A stretch of 64,000 nucleotides of DNA from NCBI GenBank assembly GCA_035250245.1, contig DATFFH010000002.1, positions 1 to 64,000 of the forward strand, read 5' to 3'. The notes under the pieces were generated by a model. The model was given only the letters and a program-made list of their open reading frames with translations. It did no database searches and was not told the origin of the DNA. Shown in pieces: positions 1 to 7,893 of this stretch. The number at the start of each line of letters is the position of its first letter. Positions within the stretch are counted from its first letter, which is position 1. Position numbers and translations under genes: made by a program. The DNA comes from Luteimonas_C sp035250245. GTDB lineage: Bacteria; Pseudomonadota; Gammaproteobacteria; Xanthomonadales; Xanthomonadaceae.

Positions 1-399
1 CGGCGCGACGGGCGCGGCCGGCTTGGCAACGGCCGGTTTCTTGGCCGCTGCGGGCGCGGGAGCGGCCTGCTGAGCCGGTACGGGCTTGGCGACCGCGGGC
101 TTGGGTTCGGGTTTCTTGGCGACCGCCGGCTTGCTGGCCACGGTCTTGGCCGGAGCGGCCTTCTTCGCCACCGGCTTGGGCGCCGACTTCTTGGCGACGA
201 CGACCGGCTTCTTCGCGACGGGCTTCTTGGCGGCCGCCGCCTTCTTCGGAGCGGGCTTGGCGGCGGGCTTCTTGGCCGGCGCTTTCTTCGCTGCAGGCTT
301 GGCGGGAGCGGGTTTCTTGGCGATCGGCTTCTTGGCGGCCGGCTTGCTGGTCTTCTTGGCGGCCTTGGCGGTCTTCTTCGCTGGTTTCTTTACTGCCAC
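1..399 (-). CDS. Lys/Ala/Pro-rich N-terminal region, probably of a DksA/TraR-type protein (partial)
   Basis: The reading frame runs off the left edge, so only the first 133 residues are visible. They begin at a GTG (399-397) preceded by a GAGGAA ribosome site and consist almost entirely of AKKP/PAAKK-type repeats, a histone-H1-like basic, disordered stretch. No folded domain is visible. In this family of bacteria the DksA RNA-polymerase-binding protein carries just such a basic extension, which suggests that a zinc-finger DksA domain follows outside the window. That identification is inference; a histone-like or RNA-binding protein is the alternative. It diverges from yidD. Confidence 0.55.
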   Translation of the reverse strand, partial: MAVKKPAKKTAKAAKKTSKPAAKKPIAKKPAPAKPAAKKAPAKKPAAKPAPKKAAAAKKPVAKKPVVVAKKSAPKPVAKKAAPAKTVASKPAVAKKPEPKPAVAKPVPAQQAAPAPAAAKKPAVAKPAAPVAP

Positions 400-508
400 G
401 AGCTGATGTTCCTCTTCCCTTGAGGCGGGAAAGCGCGCTGTTATAGCCTACTGGGCTTACAGCGGCAACCACGCATCTCCGCGCGCCGCGACACCATGTT
501 CAGGTACC

Positions 509-727
509 TTGGTCGATAAGCTCCTCATCGCCTGTCTGCGCCTCTACAAACGCTGGCTGAGCCCGCTGCTGGGCCCGCGCTGCCGATTCGTGCCCACTTG
601 CTCGGAATACGCGATGCAGGCCATCGGCCGCTTCGGCGCGGTCAAGGGCGGTTGGCTGGCGCTGCGCAGGATCGGCCGTTGCCACCCGCTGCATCCCGGC
701 GGGCACGATCCCGTGCCGCCGGCTTGA
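509..727 (+). CDS. yidD: Membrane protein insertion efficiency factor YidD
   Basis: This 72-residue protein matches the YidD (DUF37) family along its whole length: an amphipathic N-terminus, then LYKRWLSPLLGPRCRF, PTCSEYA, a G-x-x-KG segment and the C-terminal RIGRCHPLHPGG. YidD is a small inner-membrane-associated protein that assists YidC-dependent insertion. The start is TTG at 509; the nearby ATG at 496 is out of frame and closes after seven codons. In many bacteria yidD lies next to rnpA/yidC; here it sits alone before the dihydroorotase gene. Confidence 0.9.
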   Translation: MVDKLLIACLRLYKRWLSPLLGPRCRFVPTCSEYAMQAIGRFGAVKGGWLALRRIGRCHPLHPGGHDPVPPA

Positions 728-753
728 ACCACATCACTTCCGGAAACCTTCAC

Positions 754-2100
754 ATGCCCTCGACCCTGATCGTCAACGCCCGCCTGGTCAACGAAGACCG
801 CGAATTCGAAGGCGATTTGCGCATCGAAAAAGGCCGCATCGCGCAAATCGGCAGCGGCCTGAGCGCGCGCGAGGGCGACAAGGTCGTCGACGCCGCCGGG
901 CGCCGCTTGCTGCCGGGCATGATCGACGACCAGGTCCATTTCCGCGAACCGGGCCTGGAATACAAAGCCGACATGGCCACCGAATCGGCCGCGGCGGTCG
1001 CCGGCGGCCTGACCAGCTTCATGGACATGCCCAACACCAATCCGCCGACGCTGGACGCCGCCGCGTTGGAAGACAAATACCGCCGCGCCGCAGGCCGGGC
1101 CTGGGGCAACCATGGTTTCTATCTGGGCGCGAGCAACGACAATCTGGATGCGATCCGCGTGCTGGATCCGCTCACCGCGCCCGGCATCAAAGTCTTCATG
1201 GGCGCCTCCACCGGCAACATGCTGGTAGACAATCCGGAGACGCTGGACGGCATCTTCCGCGAAGCGCCGACGCCGATCATCACCCACTGCGAAGACACGC
1301 CGATGATCGACGCCGAGCTGGCCCGCTACAAGGCCAAGTACGGCGACGACATCCCGGCCGAATGCCATCCCGACATCCGCAGCCGCGAAGCCTGCATGAA
1401 GTCGACCCAGCTGGCGATTTCGCTGGCCCGCAAGCACGGTACCCGCCTGCACGTGCTGCACATCTCCACCGCCGACGAATTGGCCTTGTTCGAACGCGGC
1501 CCGCTGGTCCGCGCCGACGGCACGCGCAAGCGGATCACCGCCGAGACCTGCGTGCATTTCCTGCGCTTCGACCGCGCCGATTACGCGCGGCTCGGGCATC
1601 TGATCAAGTGCAATCCCGCGATCAAGGACGCGAGCGACCGCGAGGCGCTGCTGCGCGCGCTGGCCGACGACACGATCGACGTGCTGGCCACCGATCACGC
1701 GCCGCACACGCTGGAAGAGAAAGCCCGCCCCTACACGTCGGCGCCGAGCGGCTTGCCGCTGGTGCAGTACGCGCTGAACGCGGCGCTGGAATGCGTGCAC
1801 GAAGGTTCGCTGACCACGGCGCAAGTGGTGCGCAAGTTCGCGCACGCGCCGGCGCAATTGTTCGACGTGAAGGAACGCGGCTTCCTGCGCGAAGGCTATT
1901 GGGCCGACCTGGTGCTGGTGGCCGACGAGCCGTTCCAGGTCCGCCGCGAAGACGTGCTGTCCAAATGCGGCTGGTCGCCTTTCGAAGACTTCACTTTCCA
2001 TACGCGCATCGCTTCGACCTGGGTCAACGGCCAGCTGGCTTGGGACGGGCGGATGCTGGTCGGCACGCCGAACGGCAAGCGTCTGGAATTCGACCGGTGA
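754..2100 (+). CDS. pyrC: Dihydroorotase
   Basis: This 448-residue amidohydrolase matches dihydroorotase, which interconverts carbamoyl-aspartate and dihydroorotate in pyrimidine synthesis. Visible family marks are IDDQVHFREPG near residue 60, the FMGASTGNM segment with the lysine expected to be carboxylated (GIKVFMG), ITHCED, LHVLHIST and ATDHAPH. In place of the usual H-x-H metal motif this enzyme has Q-V-H, as in the Bacteroidetes-like branch of the family (recollection, not checked). The ATG at 754 follows a CGGAAA site. The stop overlaps the GTG start of the downstream peptidase gene (GTGA), so the two are probably translationally coupled. Confidence 0.92.
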   Translation: MPSTLIVNARLVNEDREFEGDLRIEKGRIAQIGSGLSAREGDKVVDAAGRRLLPGMIDDQVHFREPGLEYKADMATESAAAVAGGLTSFMDMPNTNPPTLDAAALEDKYRRAAGRAWGNHGFYLGASNDNLDAIRVLDPLTAPGIKVFMGASTGNMLVDNPETLDGIFREAPTPIITHCEDTPMIDAELARYKAKYGDDIPAECHPDIRSREACMKSTQLAISLARKHGTRLHVLHISTADELALFERGPLVRADGTRKRITAETCVHFLRFDRADYARLGHLIKCNPAIKDASDREALLRALADDTIDVLATDHAPHTLEEKARPYTSAPSGLPLVQYALNAALECVHEGSLTTAQVVRKFAHAPAQLFDVKERGFLREGYWADLVLVADEPFQVRREDVLSKCGWSPFEDFTFHTRIASTWVNGQLAWDGRMLVGTPNGKRLEFDR

Positions 2101-2927
2101 GGCCTGCGTTCGCGGGCGCTAGCCTGCTCGCGCTCGCGTTTTGCGCCGGCACGGTGGCGCGGGCGTCGGACCGCATCATCGATCTGCCCGTTTCGGCCAG
2201 CCAGGGCGCTTTGGTGGTGGGCCGTACCGAACCCGGCAACGTCGTCACGGTGGCCGGGCGTCGGCTGCGCGTGTCGGCCGACGGTCTGTTCGTTTTCGGC
2301 ATCGCCCGCGACCAGATCGGTGTGGCGCGCGTCGATATCGCCTGGCCGGACGGCACGCGCGGTTCCGGCAACATCAAGGTCGCGCCGCGGGATTGGCCGA
2401 TCGAACGCATCAATGGCGTGCCGCCGAAAACCGTCAATCCGCCGCCGGACATCGCCGCGCGGATCGAACGCGAGCAGGCGCGCGTGGTCGCGGCGCGGAA
2501 GCGCGACGACGATCGCGTCGATTTCATGCAGACCTTCGTGTGGCCGGTGCAAGGCCGGATCAGCGGCCGCTTCGGCAACCAGCGCGTGTACAACGGCACG
2601 CCGAAATCGCCGCATTCCGGAATGGACATCGCCGCGCCGACCGGCACGCCGGTCAAGGCGCCGGCGGCGGGCGTGGTCAGCTTCGCCGCGCCGGACCTGT
2701 ACCTGACCGGCGGCACGTTGGTGATCGATCACGGCCACGGCGTCAGTTCGAATTTCCTGCACTTGTCGAGGATCGACGTGAAAGTCGGCGATCGCGTCGA
2801 ACAAGGCCAAGTCGTGGCCGCGGTCGGCGCCACAGGGCGCGTCACCGGGCCGCACCTGCACTGGGGCATGAATTGGTTCGAGGTGCGGATCGATCCGCTG
2901 CTGGTGTTGGAGCGGAACGGGAAATAA
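2097..2927 (+). CDS. M23 family metallopeptidase, exported
   Basis: This 276-residue protein begins at a GTG that overlaps the dihydroorotase stop codon by four bases. Residues 1-23 form a signal peptide (AGASLLALAFCAGTVARA). A small beta-rich region with a V-T-V-A-G-R pattern follows, then an M23/LytM domain with the zinc motifs HSGMD (H173, D177) and HLHWG (H253, H255). Both zinc and catalytic histidines are present, so it is probably an active peptidoglycan endopeptidase in the periplasm. Similar proteins follow dihydroorotase in related genomes, as far as I recall. Confidence 0.88.
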   Translation: MRPAFAGASLLALAFCAGTVARASDRIIDLPVSASQGALVVGRTEPGNVVTVAGRRLRVSADGLFVFGIARDQIGVARVDIAWPDGTRGSGNIKVAPRDWPIERINGVPPKTVNPPPDIAARIEREQARVVAARKRDDDRVDFMQTFVWPVQGRISGRFGNQRVYNGTPKSPHSGMDIAAPTGTPVKAPAAGVVSFAAPDLYLTGGTLVIDHGHGVSSNFLHLSRIDVKVGDRVEQGQVVAAVGATGRVTGPHLHWGMNWFEVRIDPLLVLERNGK

Positions 2928-2948
2928 CCCAGCCCGACGACCTGCTTG

Positions 2949-3030
2949 GTAGAGTCGAGCCTGCTCGACTGCTCTCTTGGCAATTAGACTGCGATCCGCT
3001 CGAAGAGCAGTCGAGCAGGCTCGACTCTAC
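2949..3030. repeat. GTAG-bounded palindromic repeat pair (SMAG-like, type A)
   Basis: Two inverted copies of a 24-base palindromic unit with core TCGAGCCTGCTCGA face each other around about 30 bases of unique sequence. The outer ends read GTAG and CTAC. This is the layout of the SMAG/REP elements described in Stenotrophomonas. It lies between two converging genes and could fold on both strands. Confidence 0.85.
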
Positions 3031-3057
3031 AAGAGCGGTCGCGGCGGCATCGCTGCC

Positions 3058-4026
3058 TTATTGCGCGCGCGATCCCGACACCCGCGCCACCGCATCGTGC
3101 GCATGCAGGCTCTCGAAGTGCGAAACGGTCACGTCGTAGCGCTCGACCCGCGCGTCGCTGGCCAACGCGGCGGCCACGCGGCGCGCGGCGTCTTCGCAGA
3201 ACATGAGGTTCTCGGCGTTGAGCTTGGCGAAGGCCTGTTCGTCTTCGCGCTTGACCGCGGTCTGCACCGGGGTGCCGACCGCCTCCTCCACCGCATCGAT
3301 CAACGCGGCGAACGGCAGCTCGTCGAACGAAGCGCGCAATTCCACGACCACATCGGCGCGGCTGCGCTGGGCATGCGGTGTCGCCGCCAGGCCGCGTTCG
3401 GAAGCCAGCCAGTCGCCGACCACACCGGGCGATAGCGGGCGCGCATCGGCGAAATCAGCGGTGAAGCGCTCGGCGTTGAGCTGGCGCGACAGCGCGGCCG
3501 AAGCCGGGCAAGTGCTGGAATATTCGGCGGAGAACGCCAAGGCCAGTTTCAAATGGCCCTCCCGCAGCGAGGCCTCGATCCGCACCGGATAGTTCTTCCA
3601 ACCGGCGTGATCGCTGGCCAGCGCTTTACGCTTGAGCAGATGGTCGTAGCGCACGGTCAAACGCGCGGCACTCGACAATCCGCGCTGCGATTCGATCATG
3701 TCCTGCAGCACCCGGCGCAAACCGGCGGGCGTCAGCGCTTCGCCGGCGAAAGCTTCCTGCAAACGCAGGTACAGGCGCGACATGTGGATGCCGCGCGCGC
3801 CGGCCTGTTGCAGGTTCACGGCGGCATCGACCGAAGCGGCAACTTGCACGACTTCCCCACCCGCGCCATGCACGCGCAGCGGCAGCGCAATGCGGTCCAT
3901 CCCGACCCAATCCAGCGGGCGGGCCAGCGCGGCGGCATCGTCGGCAACGTCGGGCAGTCGCGAGGGATTCACGGGGGAGGACACGGCGGATTCCAGCGGA
4001 GGCGGAGCGGACTCAATGCGGGCCAT
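3058..4026 (-). CDS. folE2: GTP cyclohydrolase FolE2 (type IB)
   Basis: This 322-residue protein matches FolE2 (COG1469), the zinc-independent GTP cyclohydrolase that makes dihydroneopterin triphosphate for folate. Marks are LDWVGMDRIALPL, GIHMSRLYLRLQ, the YSSTCPASAALS segment carrying the active-site cysteine, ATPHAQRSRADV and VKREDEQAFAKLNAENLMFCEDAARR. The ATG at 4026 was chosen; a TTG five codons upstream is possible. Whether a zinc-dependent FolE exists elsewhere cannot be told from this window. No Zur-like operator was recognised upstream. Confidence 0.92.
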   Translation of the reverse strand: MARIESAPPPLESAVSSPVNPSRLPDVADDAAALARPLDWVGMDRIALPLRVHGAGGEVVQVAASVDAAVNLQQAGARGIHMSRLYLRLQEAFAGEALTPAGLRRVLQDMIESQRGLSSAARLTVRYDHLLKRKALASDHAGWKNYPVRIEASLREGHLKLALAFSAEYSSTCPASAALSRQLNAERFTADFADARPLSPGVVGDWLASERGLAATPHAQRSRADVVVELRASFDELPFAALIDAVEEAVGTPVQTAVKREDEQAFAKLNAENLMFCEDAARRVAAALASDARVERYDVTVSHFESLHAHDAVARVSGSRAQ

Positions 4027-4060
4027 TGTACCGGCCCGCAAGGCCGCGTCCGCGCAACGC

Positions 4061-4693
4061 TCAGTGCCGCGCGGCGCGCCAGGCCAGCCATAGGGCGCGC
4101 CAAAGCGGCAGCGGCGCGTCTTGGCGCAGCCGTGCGCGGGCCAGCGCAGCGGCGATTCGGCGCGGCCGCGAGCCTTGCGCGGGAGGCCAGCGCGCGAGCA
4201 GATCGTCGCTGCGGCCGGTTTCAGCGAGCCAATGCGGGTGGGTGGCCAGCAGGCTGGCGGCGATTACATCCGCGCCGTCCGAAGACGAGAACAGCGATTG
4301 CTCCACTGCCGCCGCCGCAGCGGCGAAGCCGCGCAGGCCGGTCAGCGCCGATTTCGCATCGGCCGGCGGATCGCGGCTGGTCCGCAACGCGGGTAGTGCC
4401 GCCTCGAGCATCGGCCAGGGCGCGGATTGACGTTGTAGTGCGATGCCCAGCGGATGGCGTCGGCGCCCGCGCGACCAGCCGCGCAGTTCCTCTTGCCACC
4501 AGGCCAGTTTGGCGAGGCCGGGCGTGGGGTCTTCGCCGCCCCAGGCCGCGTCGGTCAGTTCCTGCAACAGCGCAAACCAGGCCGCCGCGATCTCGCGCTG
4601 CGACGCCGGCACGAACGTCTCCGCCACCGTCCATTCCGGCCAGCGCGCGCGCCATTTGGCGATGAAGCTTTCGAGGGCCGCGGGATCGGTCAT
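4061..4693 (-). CDS. Squalene/phytoene synthase-like domain protein
   Basis: This 210-residue protein resembles the N-terminal part of squalene/phytoene synthase folds, notably in the segment LAKLAWWQEELRGW...HPLGIAL. The aspartate-rich DxxxD catalytic motifs are not visible, so it is probably not an active prenyl synthase; the NDUFAF6/HpnC-like branch is a looser parallel. It starts five bases after the stop of the upstream HAD phosphatase gene (TAG at 4700-4698, ATG at 4693), so the two form an operon. The family call rests on pattern recognition only. Confidence 0.55.
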   Translation of the reverse strand: MTDPAALESFIAKWRARWPEWTVAETFVPASQREIAAAWFALLQELTDAAWGGEDPTPGLAKLAWWQEELRGWSRGRRRHPLGIALQRQSAPWPMLEAALPALRTSRDPPADAKSALTGLRGFAAAAAAVEQSLFSSSDGADVIAASLLATHPHWLAETGRSDDLLARWPPAQGSRPRRIAAALARARLRQDAPLPLWRALWLAWRAARH

Positions 4694-4697
4694 CGCG

Positions 4698-5369
4698 CTA
4701 TCGGGGCCAAGCCGCGGCGTCGAGCAGCTCGCGCGGCGATTCGACCATCACATCGCCGCCCCAGCGTTCCGGCGCGTCTTCCGGCAGGCGATAGCCCCAT
4801 AGCGCGACGATCGAACGCATGCCGGCCGCGCGCGCGGCGGCGATGTCGCGCTCATCGTCGCCGACGTAGACGCAATCCTCGGGCGCCACGTACAGCGATT
4901 GCGCGGCATGCAACAGCGGCAGCGGGTGCGGCTTGCGTTGGGGCAACGTGTCGCCACCGATCAGCACCGCGCAGCGCGTCTGCCAGCCCAGCAGCGGCAG
5001 CAACAGCCGCGCCAGGTATTCCGGCTTGTTGGTGACGATGCCCCAGCGGCCGCCATCGGCTTCGATCGCGCCGAGCAGGGCTTCGACGCCGTCGAAGGGC
5101 GGGCCGTGCTTGGCCAGCTCGGTTTCGTAGCGCGACAGGAACGCCGGCACCATCGTTTCGCGTTCGGCCTGTTCCAACTGCGGAAATGCGGCGGCGAGCA
5201 TCGCCCGCGATCCTTTCGATACGTGCGGCCGCAGTTCGTCGAGGCGCATGCCCGGCTCGCCGCGTTCGGCGCGCAGCGCGTTGACGGTCGCCAGCATGTC
5301 GGGAGCGCTATCGAGCAGCGTGCCGTCCAGGTCGAACAGCGTCAGCCGCGGGAATTTCACCTGGCTCAT
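4698..5369 (-). CDS. mupP: HAD phosphatase, probably N-acetylmuramate 6-phosphate phosphatase (MupP); often annotated phosphoglycolate phosphatase
   Basis: This 223-residue HAD enzyme has the motif I FDLDGTLLDSAPD, motif II IVTNKP, a conserved lysine (QRKPHP) and motif IV VYVGDDERDI. Gph and MupP are close paralogues. The end of the protein (GYRLPEDAPERWGGD, then VESPREL) recalls Pseudomonas MupP, whose gene also lies beside ubiG and mtaD, as this one does. MupP dephosphorylates MurNAc-6-P in the AmgK-MurU cell-wall recycling route. The family is sure; the substrate is inferred from context and remembered sequence. Confidence 0.8.
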   Translation of the reverse strand: MSQVKFPRLTLFDLDGTLLDSAPDMLATVNALRAERGEPGMRLDELRPHVSKGSRAMLAAAFPQLEQAERETMVPAFLSRYETELAKHGPPFDGVEALLGAIEADGGRWGIVTNKPEYLARLLLPLLGWQTRCAVLIGGDTLPQRKPHPLPLLHAAQSLYVAPEDCVYVGDDERDIAAARAAGMRSIVALWGYRLPEDAPERWGGDVMVESPRELLDAAAWPR

Positions 5370-5377
5370 GCGCTGTT

Positions 5378-5566
5378 CCTCCCCCTTTGAAAAAGGGGGA
5401 TCGAGGGGGGCGAAGACAGTCGCTTACAAGCCGCAGGCTTGTGACTGACTGAGCGCCTTCGCGCAAGCGAAGGCCGGGAATCGCGTAGCGATTTGCTTTT
5501 GACGTTGCTGTTAATGACGCAAAGCAAAAGCAAATCCCCCCTGCCCCCCTTTTTCAAAGGGGGGAA
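5378..5566. repeat. Intergenic palindromic block
   Basis: The arms CCTCCCCCTTTGAAAAAGGG and CCCTTTTTCAAAGG..., each itself palindromic, bracket about 120 bases. The middle contains smaller palindromes such as CAAGCCGCAGGCTTG, CGCCTTCGCGCAAGCGAAGG and AATCGCGTAGCGATT. It separates ubiG from the phosphatase gene. No open frame in it looks coding. Confidence 0.75.
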
Positions 5567-5580
5567 CAGCCGCAACGCGG

Positions 5581-6303
5581 TCATCCGAGCGTCTCCGGCT
5601 TGTGAGCGCAAGCGAGGTAGTTGACGTCCGTGCGCCGGATCACCCGCGCTGCGTTGCGCCAGGGCTCGTACATCAAGCCGCTGACGTCCTCCAGCTCCAG
5701 GCCCGTATCGCGCATCCAGGACGCCAGTTCGGAAGGCTTGATGAAATCGCGGTATTGATGCGTCCCTTTCGGCAAAACGCGGGCCACGTACTCGGCGCCG
5801 ACGATGGCCAAGGCGAATGCCGCCGGCGTGCGGTTGAGGGTGGAGACGAACAAACGGCCGCCCGGTTTCAGCAACACCGCGCAGGCCGACAGCACCGACG
5901 CCGGATCGGGCACGTGCTCGAGCATTTCCATGCAGGCGATCGCATCGAAACTCGCCGGCTGTTCGGCGGCGAGCGCTTCGACCGTGCTCAGCCGGTAATC
6001 GACTTCGACGCCGGATTCCAAGCGATGCAGCTTGGCGATCTTGATCAGCTCCGGCGCCAAGTCGATCGCCGTCACTCGCGCGCCCTCGCTCGCCAGCGCT
6101 TCGCTCAACAGGCCGCCGCCGCAACCGACGTCGAGCACCGCCGCGCCGCGCAGCGCGACGCGCTCGGCGACGTAGCCCAAGCGCGCCGGATTCAGCGCAT
6201 GCAGGGCTTTCTGCGGGCCTTGCGGATCCCACCAGCGGTTGGCCAGCGCGCCGAATTTGTCGAGTTCGGCCTGGCTGTAGTTTTCCTTGGCTGCGTTGTT
6301 CAT
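5581..6303 (-). CDS. ubiG: Ubiquinone biosynthesis O-methyltransferase UbiG
   Basis: This 240-residue class I SAM methyltransferase carries out both O-methylation steps of ubiquinone synthesis. The family hallmark N-terminus (ELDKFGALANRWWDPQGPQKALHALNP) is followed by the SAM-binding VLDVGCGGGLLSE, ACMEMLEHVPDP, and the membrane-contacting C-terminal region with KGTHQYRDFIKPSEL. Length is normal. It lies downstream of the mtaD-like gene on the same strand, separated by a palindromic repeat. Confidence 0.95.
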   Translation of the reverse strand: MNNAAKENYSQAELDKFGALANRWWDPQGPQKALHALNPARLGYVAERVALRGAAVLDVGCGGGLLSEALASEGARVTAIDLAPELIKIAKLHRLESGVEVDYRLSTVEALAAEQPASFDAIACMEMLEHVPDPASVLSACAVLLKPGGRLFVSTLNRTPAAFALAIVGAEYVARVLPKGTHQYRDFIKPSELASWMRDTGLELEDVSGLMYEPWRNAARVIRRTDVNYLACAHKPETLG

Positions 6304-6327
6304 CGACCTTTAGCCCATATAGCTTTT

Positions 6328-6406
6328 GTAGGAGCGGCTTTAGCCGCGAGCTCTTTCTTCAGACCGCAGCGACCGCAGGAAAGCTCGCGGCTAAAGCCGC
6401 TCCCAC
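6328..6406. repeat. GTAGGAGCGGCTTTAGCCGC repeat pair (type C)
   Basis: A GTAGGAGCGGCTTTAGCCGC unit and its inverted copy (GCGGCTAAAGCCGCTCCCAC) are spaced by about 30 bases. The unit is a common REP-like element of this bacterial group. It lies between ubiG and the amidohydrolase gene. Confidence 0.85.
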
Positions 6407-6410
6407 AAGA

Positions 6411-7751
6411 TCATCGCCGCACCGCCGCGATCCTACTCTGCCACTGCCTGGCGTTCGCGACGATGCCGGCGACATCCATGCCGACCAATTCGCGACCACG
6501 CAATCTCGGCTTGCCCGCGATCCACACATCGCTCACCTGGTGCCGGCCGGTAGCGTAGATCAGCTGCGAAACGACGTGATGCAGCGGTTGCGTCTCCAGC
6601 GCCGACAAGTCGACGCAGACCAGATCCGCCTGCTTGCCGATTTCAATCGTACCGACCAGATGGTCGAAACCCACCGCCTTCGCTCCGCCCAGCGTCGCCG
6701 CGCGCAATGCGCTGAAGGCGTCGAAACCGGCGGCGTCTTCGGCCACCGCCTTGGCCAGGATCGCCGCGGTGCGGGTTTCGCCGAACATGTCCAGGTCGTT
6801 GTTGCTGGCCGCGCCGTCGGTGCCGATCGCCAGGTTCACGCCTGCACGCTGCAAGGCGCAGGCCGGGCAGAAGCCCGAAGCGAGTTTGAGATTCGATTCG
6901 GGGCAATGCACCACCGACACGCCGCGTTCGGCGCACAGTGCGATTTCGGCCGGCGTCAGCTGGGTCATGTGCACCGCGATCAGGCGATCGTTGACCAGGC
7001 CCAGCCGATCCATCCGCGCGAACGGACGCTGGCCGTGTTTTTCCTGCGACTGCGCCACTTCCTGGGCGGTCTCGTGCAAGTGCAAATGCACGGGCACGTC
7101 GAGCTGATCGGCGAGCATCCGGATCCGTTCGAAATTCTCGTCGGACACGGTGTACGGCGCGTGCGGCGCGAACGCAGTGGCGATTAGCGGATCGTGGCGC
7201 CATTGGTCGTGCACTTCGCCGGCGCGGTCGAAGTATTCGTCGTCGGACTTGGCCCAGGCGGTGGGGAAATCGATCACCGGCAGGCCGACCCGGGCGCGGA
7301 AGCCGTGCTTCTTGTACGTAGCCGCCTGCACGTCCGGGAAGAAGTAGTTTTCGTTGACGCAGGTGGTGCCGCCGCGGAGCATTTCGGCGATGGCCAAGGT
7401 CACGCCGTCGGCCACGAAATCCGGACCGATCACCGCGCCTTCCACCGGCCAGATGTGTTCCTGCAGCCAGACCTTCAGCGGCAGGTCGTCGGCGACGCCG
7501 CGCAGCAGGGTCATCGGGTTGTGGGCGTGGGCGTTGACCAGGCCCGGGATCAGCGCGGCTTCTGGGCGCGAGACGGTTTCTTTCGCTTCGAAGCGGCTGC
7601 GGGCTTCGTCCGCCGGCAGGATGGCGACGATGACGCCGTCGGTGACGACGACCGCATGGTTTTCCAGAACGACCGCATGCGGTTCGACCGGAACGACGTA
7701 ACCGGCTTCGATCAGCAGATCGCAGAATTGGCGCGCTTGGGTTTCGCTCAT
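6411..7751 (-). CDS. mtaD: 5-methylthioadenosine/S-adenosylhomocysteine deaminase-type amidohydrolase (TRZ/ATZ family)
   Basis: This 446-residue metal-dependent hydrolase has the motifs PGLVNAHAHNPMTLLRG, LHLHETAQEV, VHMTQL, VVHCPESNLKL and GTDGAASNNDLDMF, the pattern of MtaD/SsnA deaminases. The Pseudomonas homologue next to ubiG deaminates methylthioadenosine to methylthioinosine, and the same neighbour order here supports that role. The ATG at 7751 is used; the longer frame upstream (LDSRFRGNDG) merely reads through a repeat. Other purine-type substrates remain possible. Confidence 0.85.
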   Translation of the reverse strand: MSETQARQFCDLLIEAGYVVPVEPHAVVLENHAVVVTDGVIVAILPADEARSRFEAKETVSRPEAALIPGLVNAHAHNPMTLLRGVADDLPLKVWLQEHIWPVEGAVIGPDFVADGVTLAIAEMLRGGTTCVNENYFFPDVQAATYKKHGFRARVGLPVIDFPTAWAKSDDEYFDRAGEVHDQWRHDPLIATAFAPHAPYTVSDENFERIRMLADQLDVPVHLHLHETAQEVAQSQEKHGQRPFARMDRLGLVNDRLIAVHMTQLTPAEIALCAERGVSVVHCPESNLKLASGFCPACALQRAGVNLAIGTDGAASNNDLDMFGETRTAAILAKAVAEDAAGFDAFSALRAATLGGAKAVGFDHLVGTIEIGKQADLVCVDLSALETQPLHHVVSQLIYATGRHQVSDVWIAGKPRLRGRELVGMDVAGIVANARQWQSRIAAVRR

Positions 7752-7778
7752 GCGTTCTTTCTTTGCCGTTAAGCCGTC

Positions 7779-7800
7779 ATTCCCGCGGAAGCGGGAATCC
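7779..7800. repeat. dRS3-like palindrome ATTCCCGCGGAAGCGGGAAT
   Basis: ATTCCCGCGGAAGCGGGAAT, preceded by GTC and followed by CCAG, is the widespread short repeat first named dRS3 in Neisseria. A single copy lies between the mtaD-like gene and efp. Read on the minus strand it produces the familiar spurious peptide LDSRFRGNDG. Confidence 0.8.
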
Positions 7801-7860
7801 AGTGACTTTCGCACCAGAAAGTGACGACGCGATCATGCAAGTCCGCGCGCCCTCACCCAC

Positions 7861-7883
7861 CCTCTCCCGCAAGCAGGAGAGGG
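7861..7883. repeat. CCTCTCC...GGAGAGG hairpin downstream of efp
   Basis: CCTCTCCCGCAAGCAGGAGAGG forms a 7-bp stem a few bases beyond the efp stop codon. It is a half copy of the CCTCTCCC-type elements seen elsewhere in the window. No T-run follows on the efp strand, so a terminator role is not supported. Confidence 0.55.
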
Positions 7884-7893
7884 CTAAAGCAGA

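Noticed and set aside
86..406. Long plus-strand frame rich in Ala/Gly/Phe
   Set aside because: It is the antisense of the Lys/Ala-rich coding repeat on the minus strand.
544..2001. 485-residue minus-strand frame over yidD and dihydroorotase
   Set aside because: Antisense shadow of a high-GC gene; no family pattern, while the plus strand has full motifs.
7752..7814. Upstream in-frame extension of the mtaD-like gene (LDSRFRGNDG peptide)
   Set aside because: It is translation of a dRS3-type repeat; the ATG at 7751 gives the normal family N-terminus.
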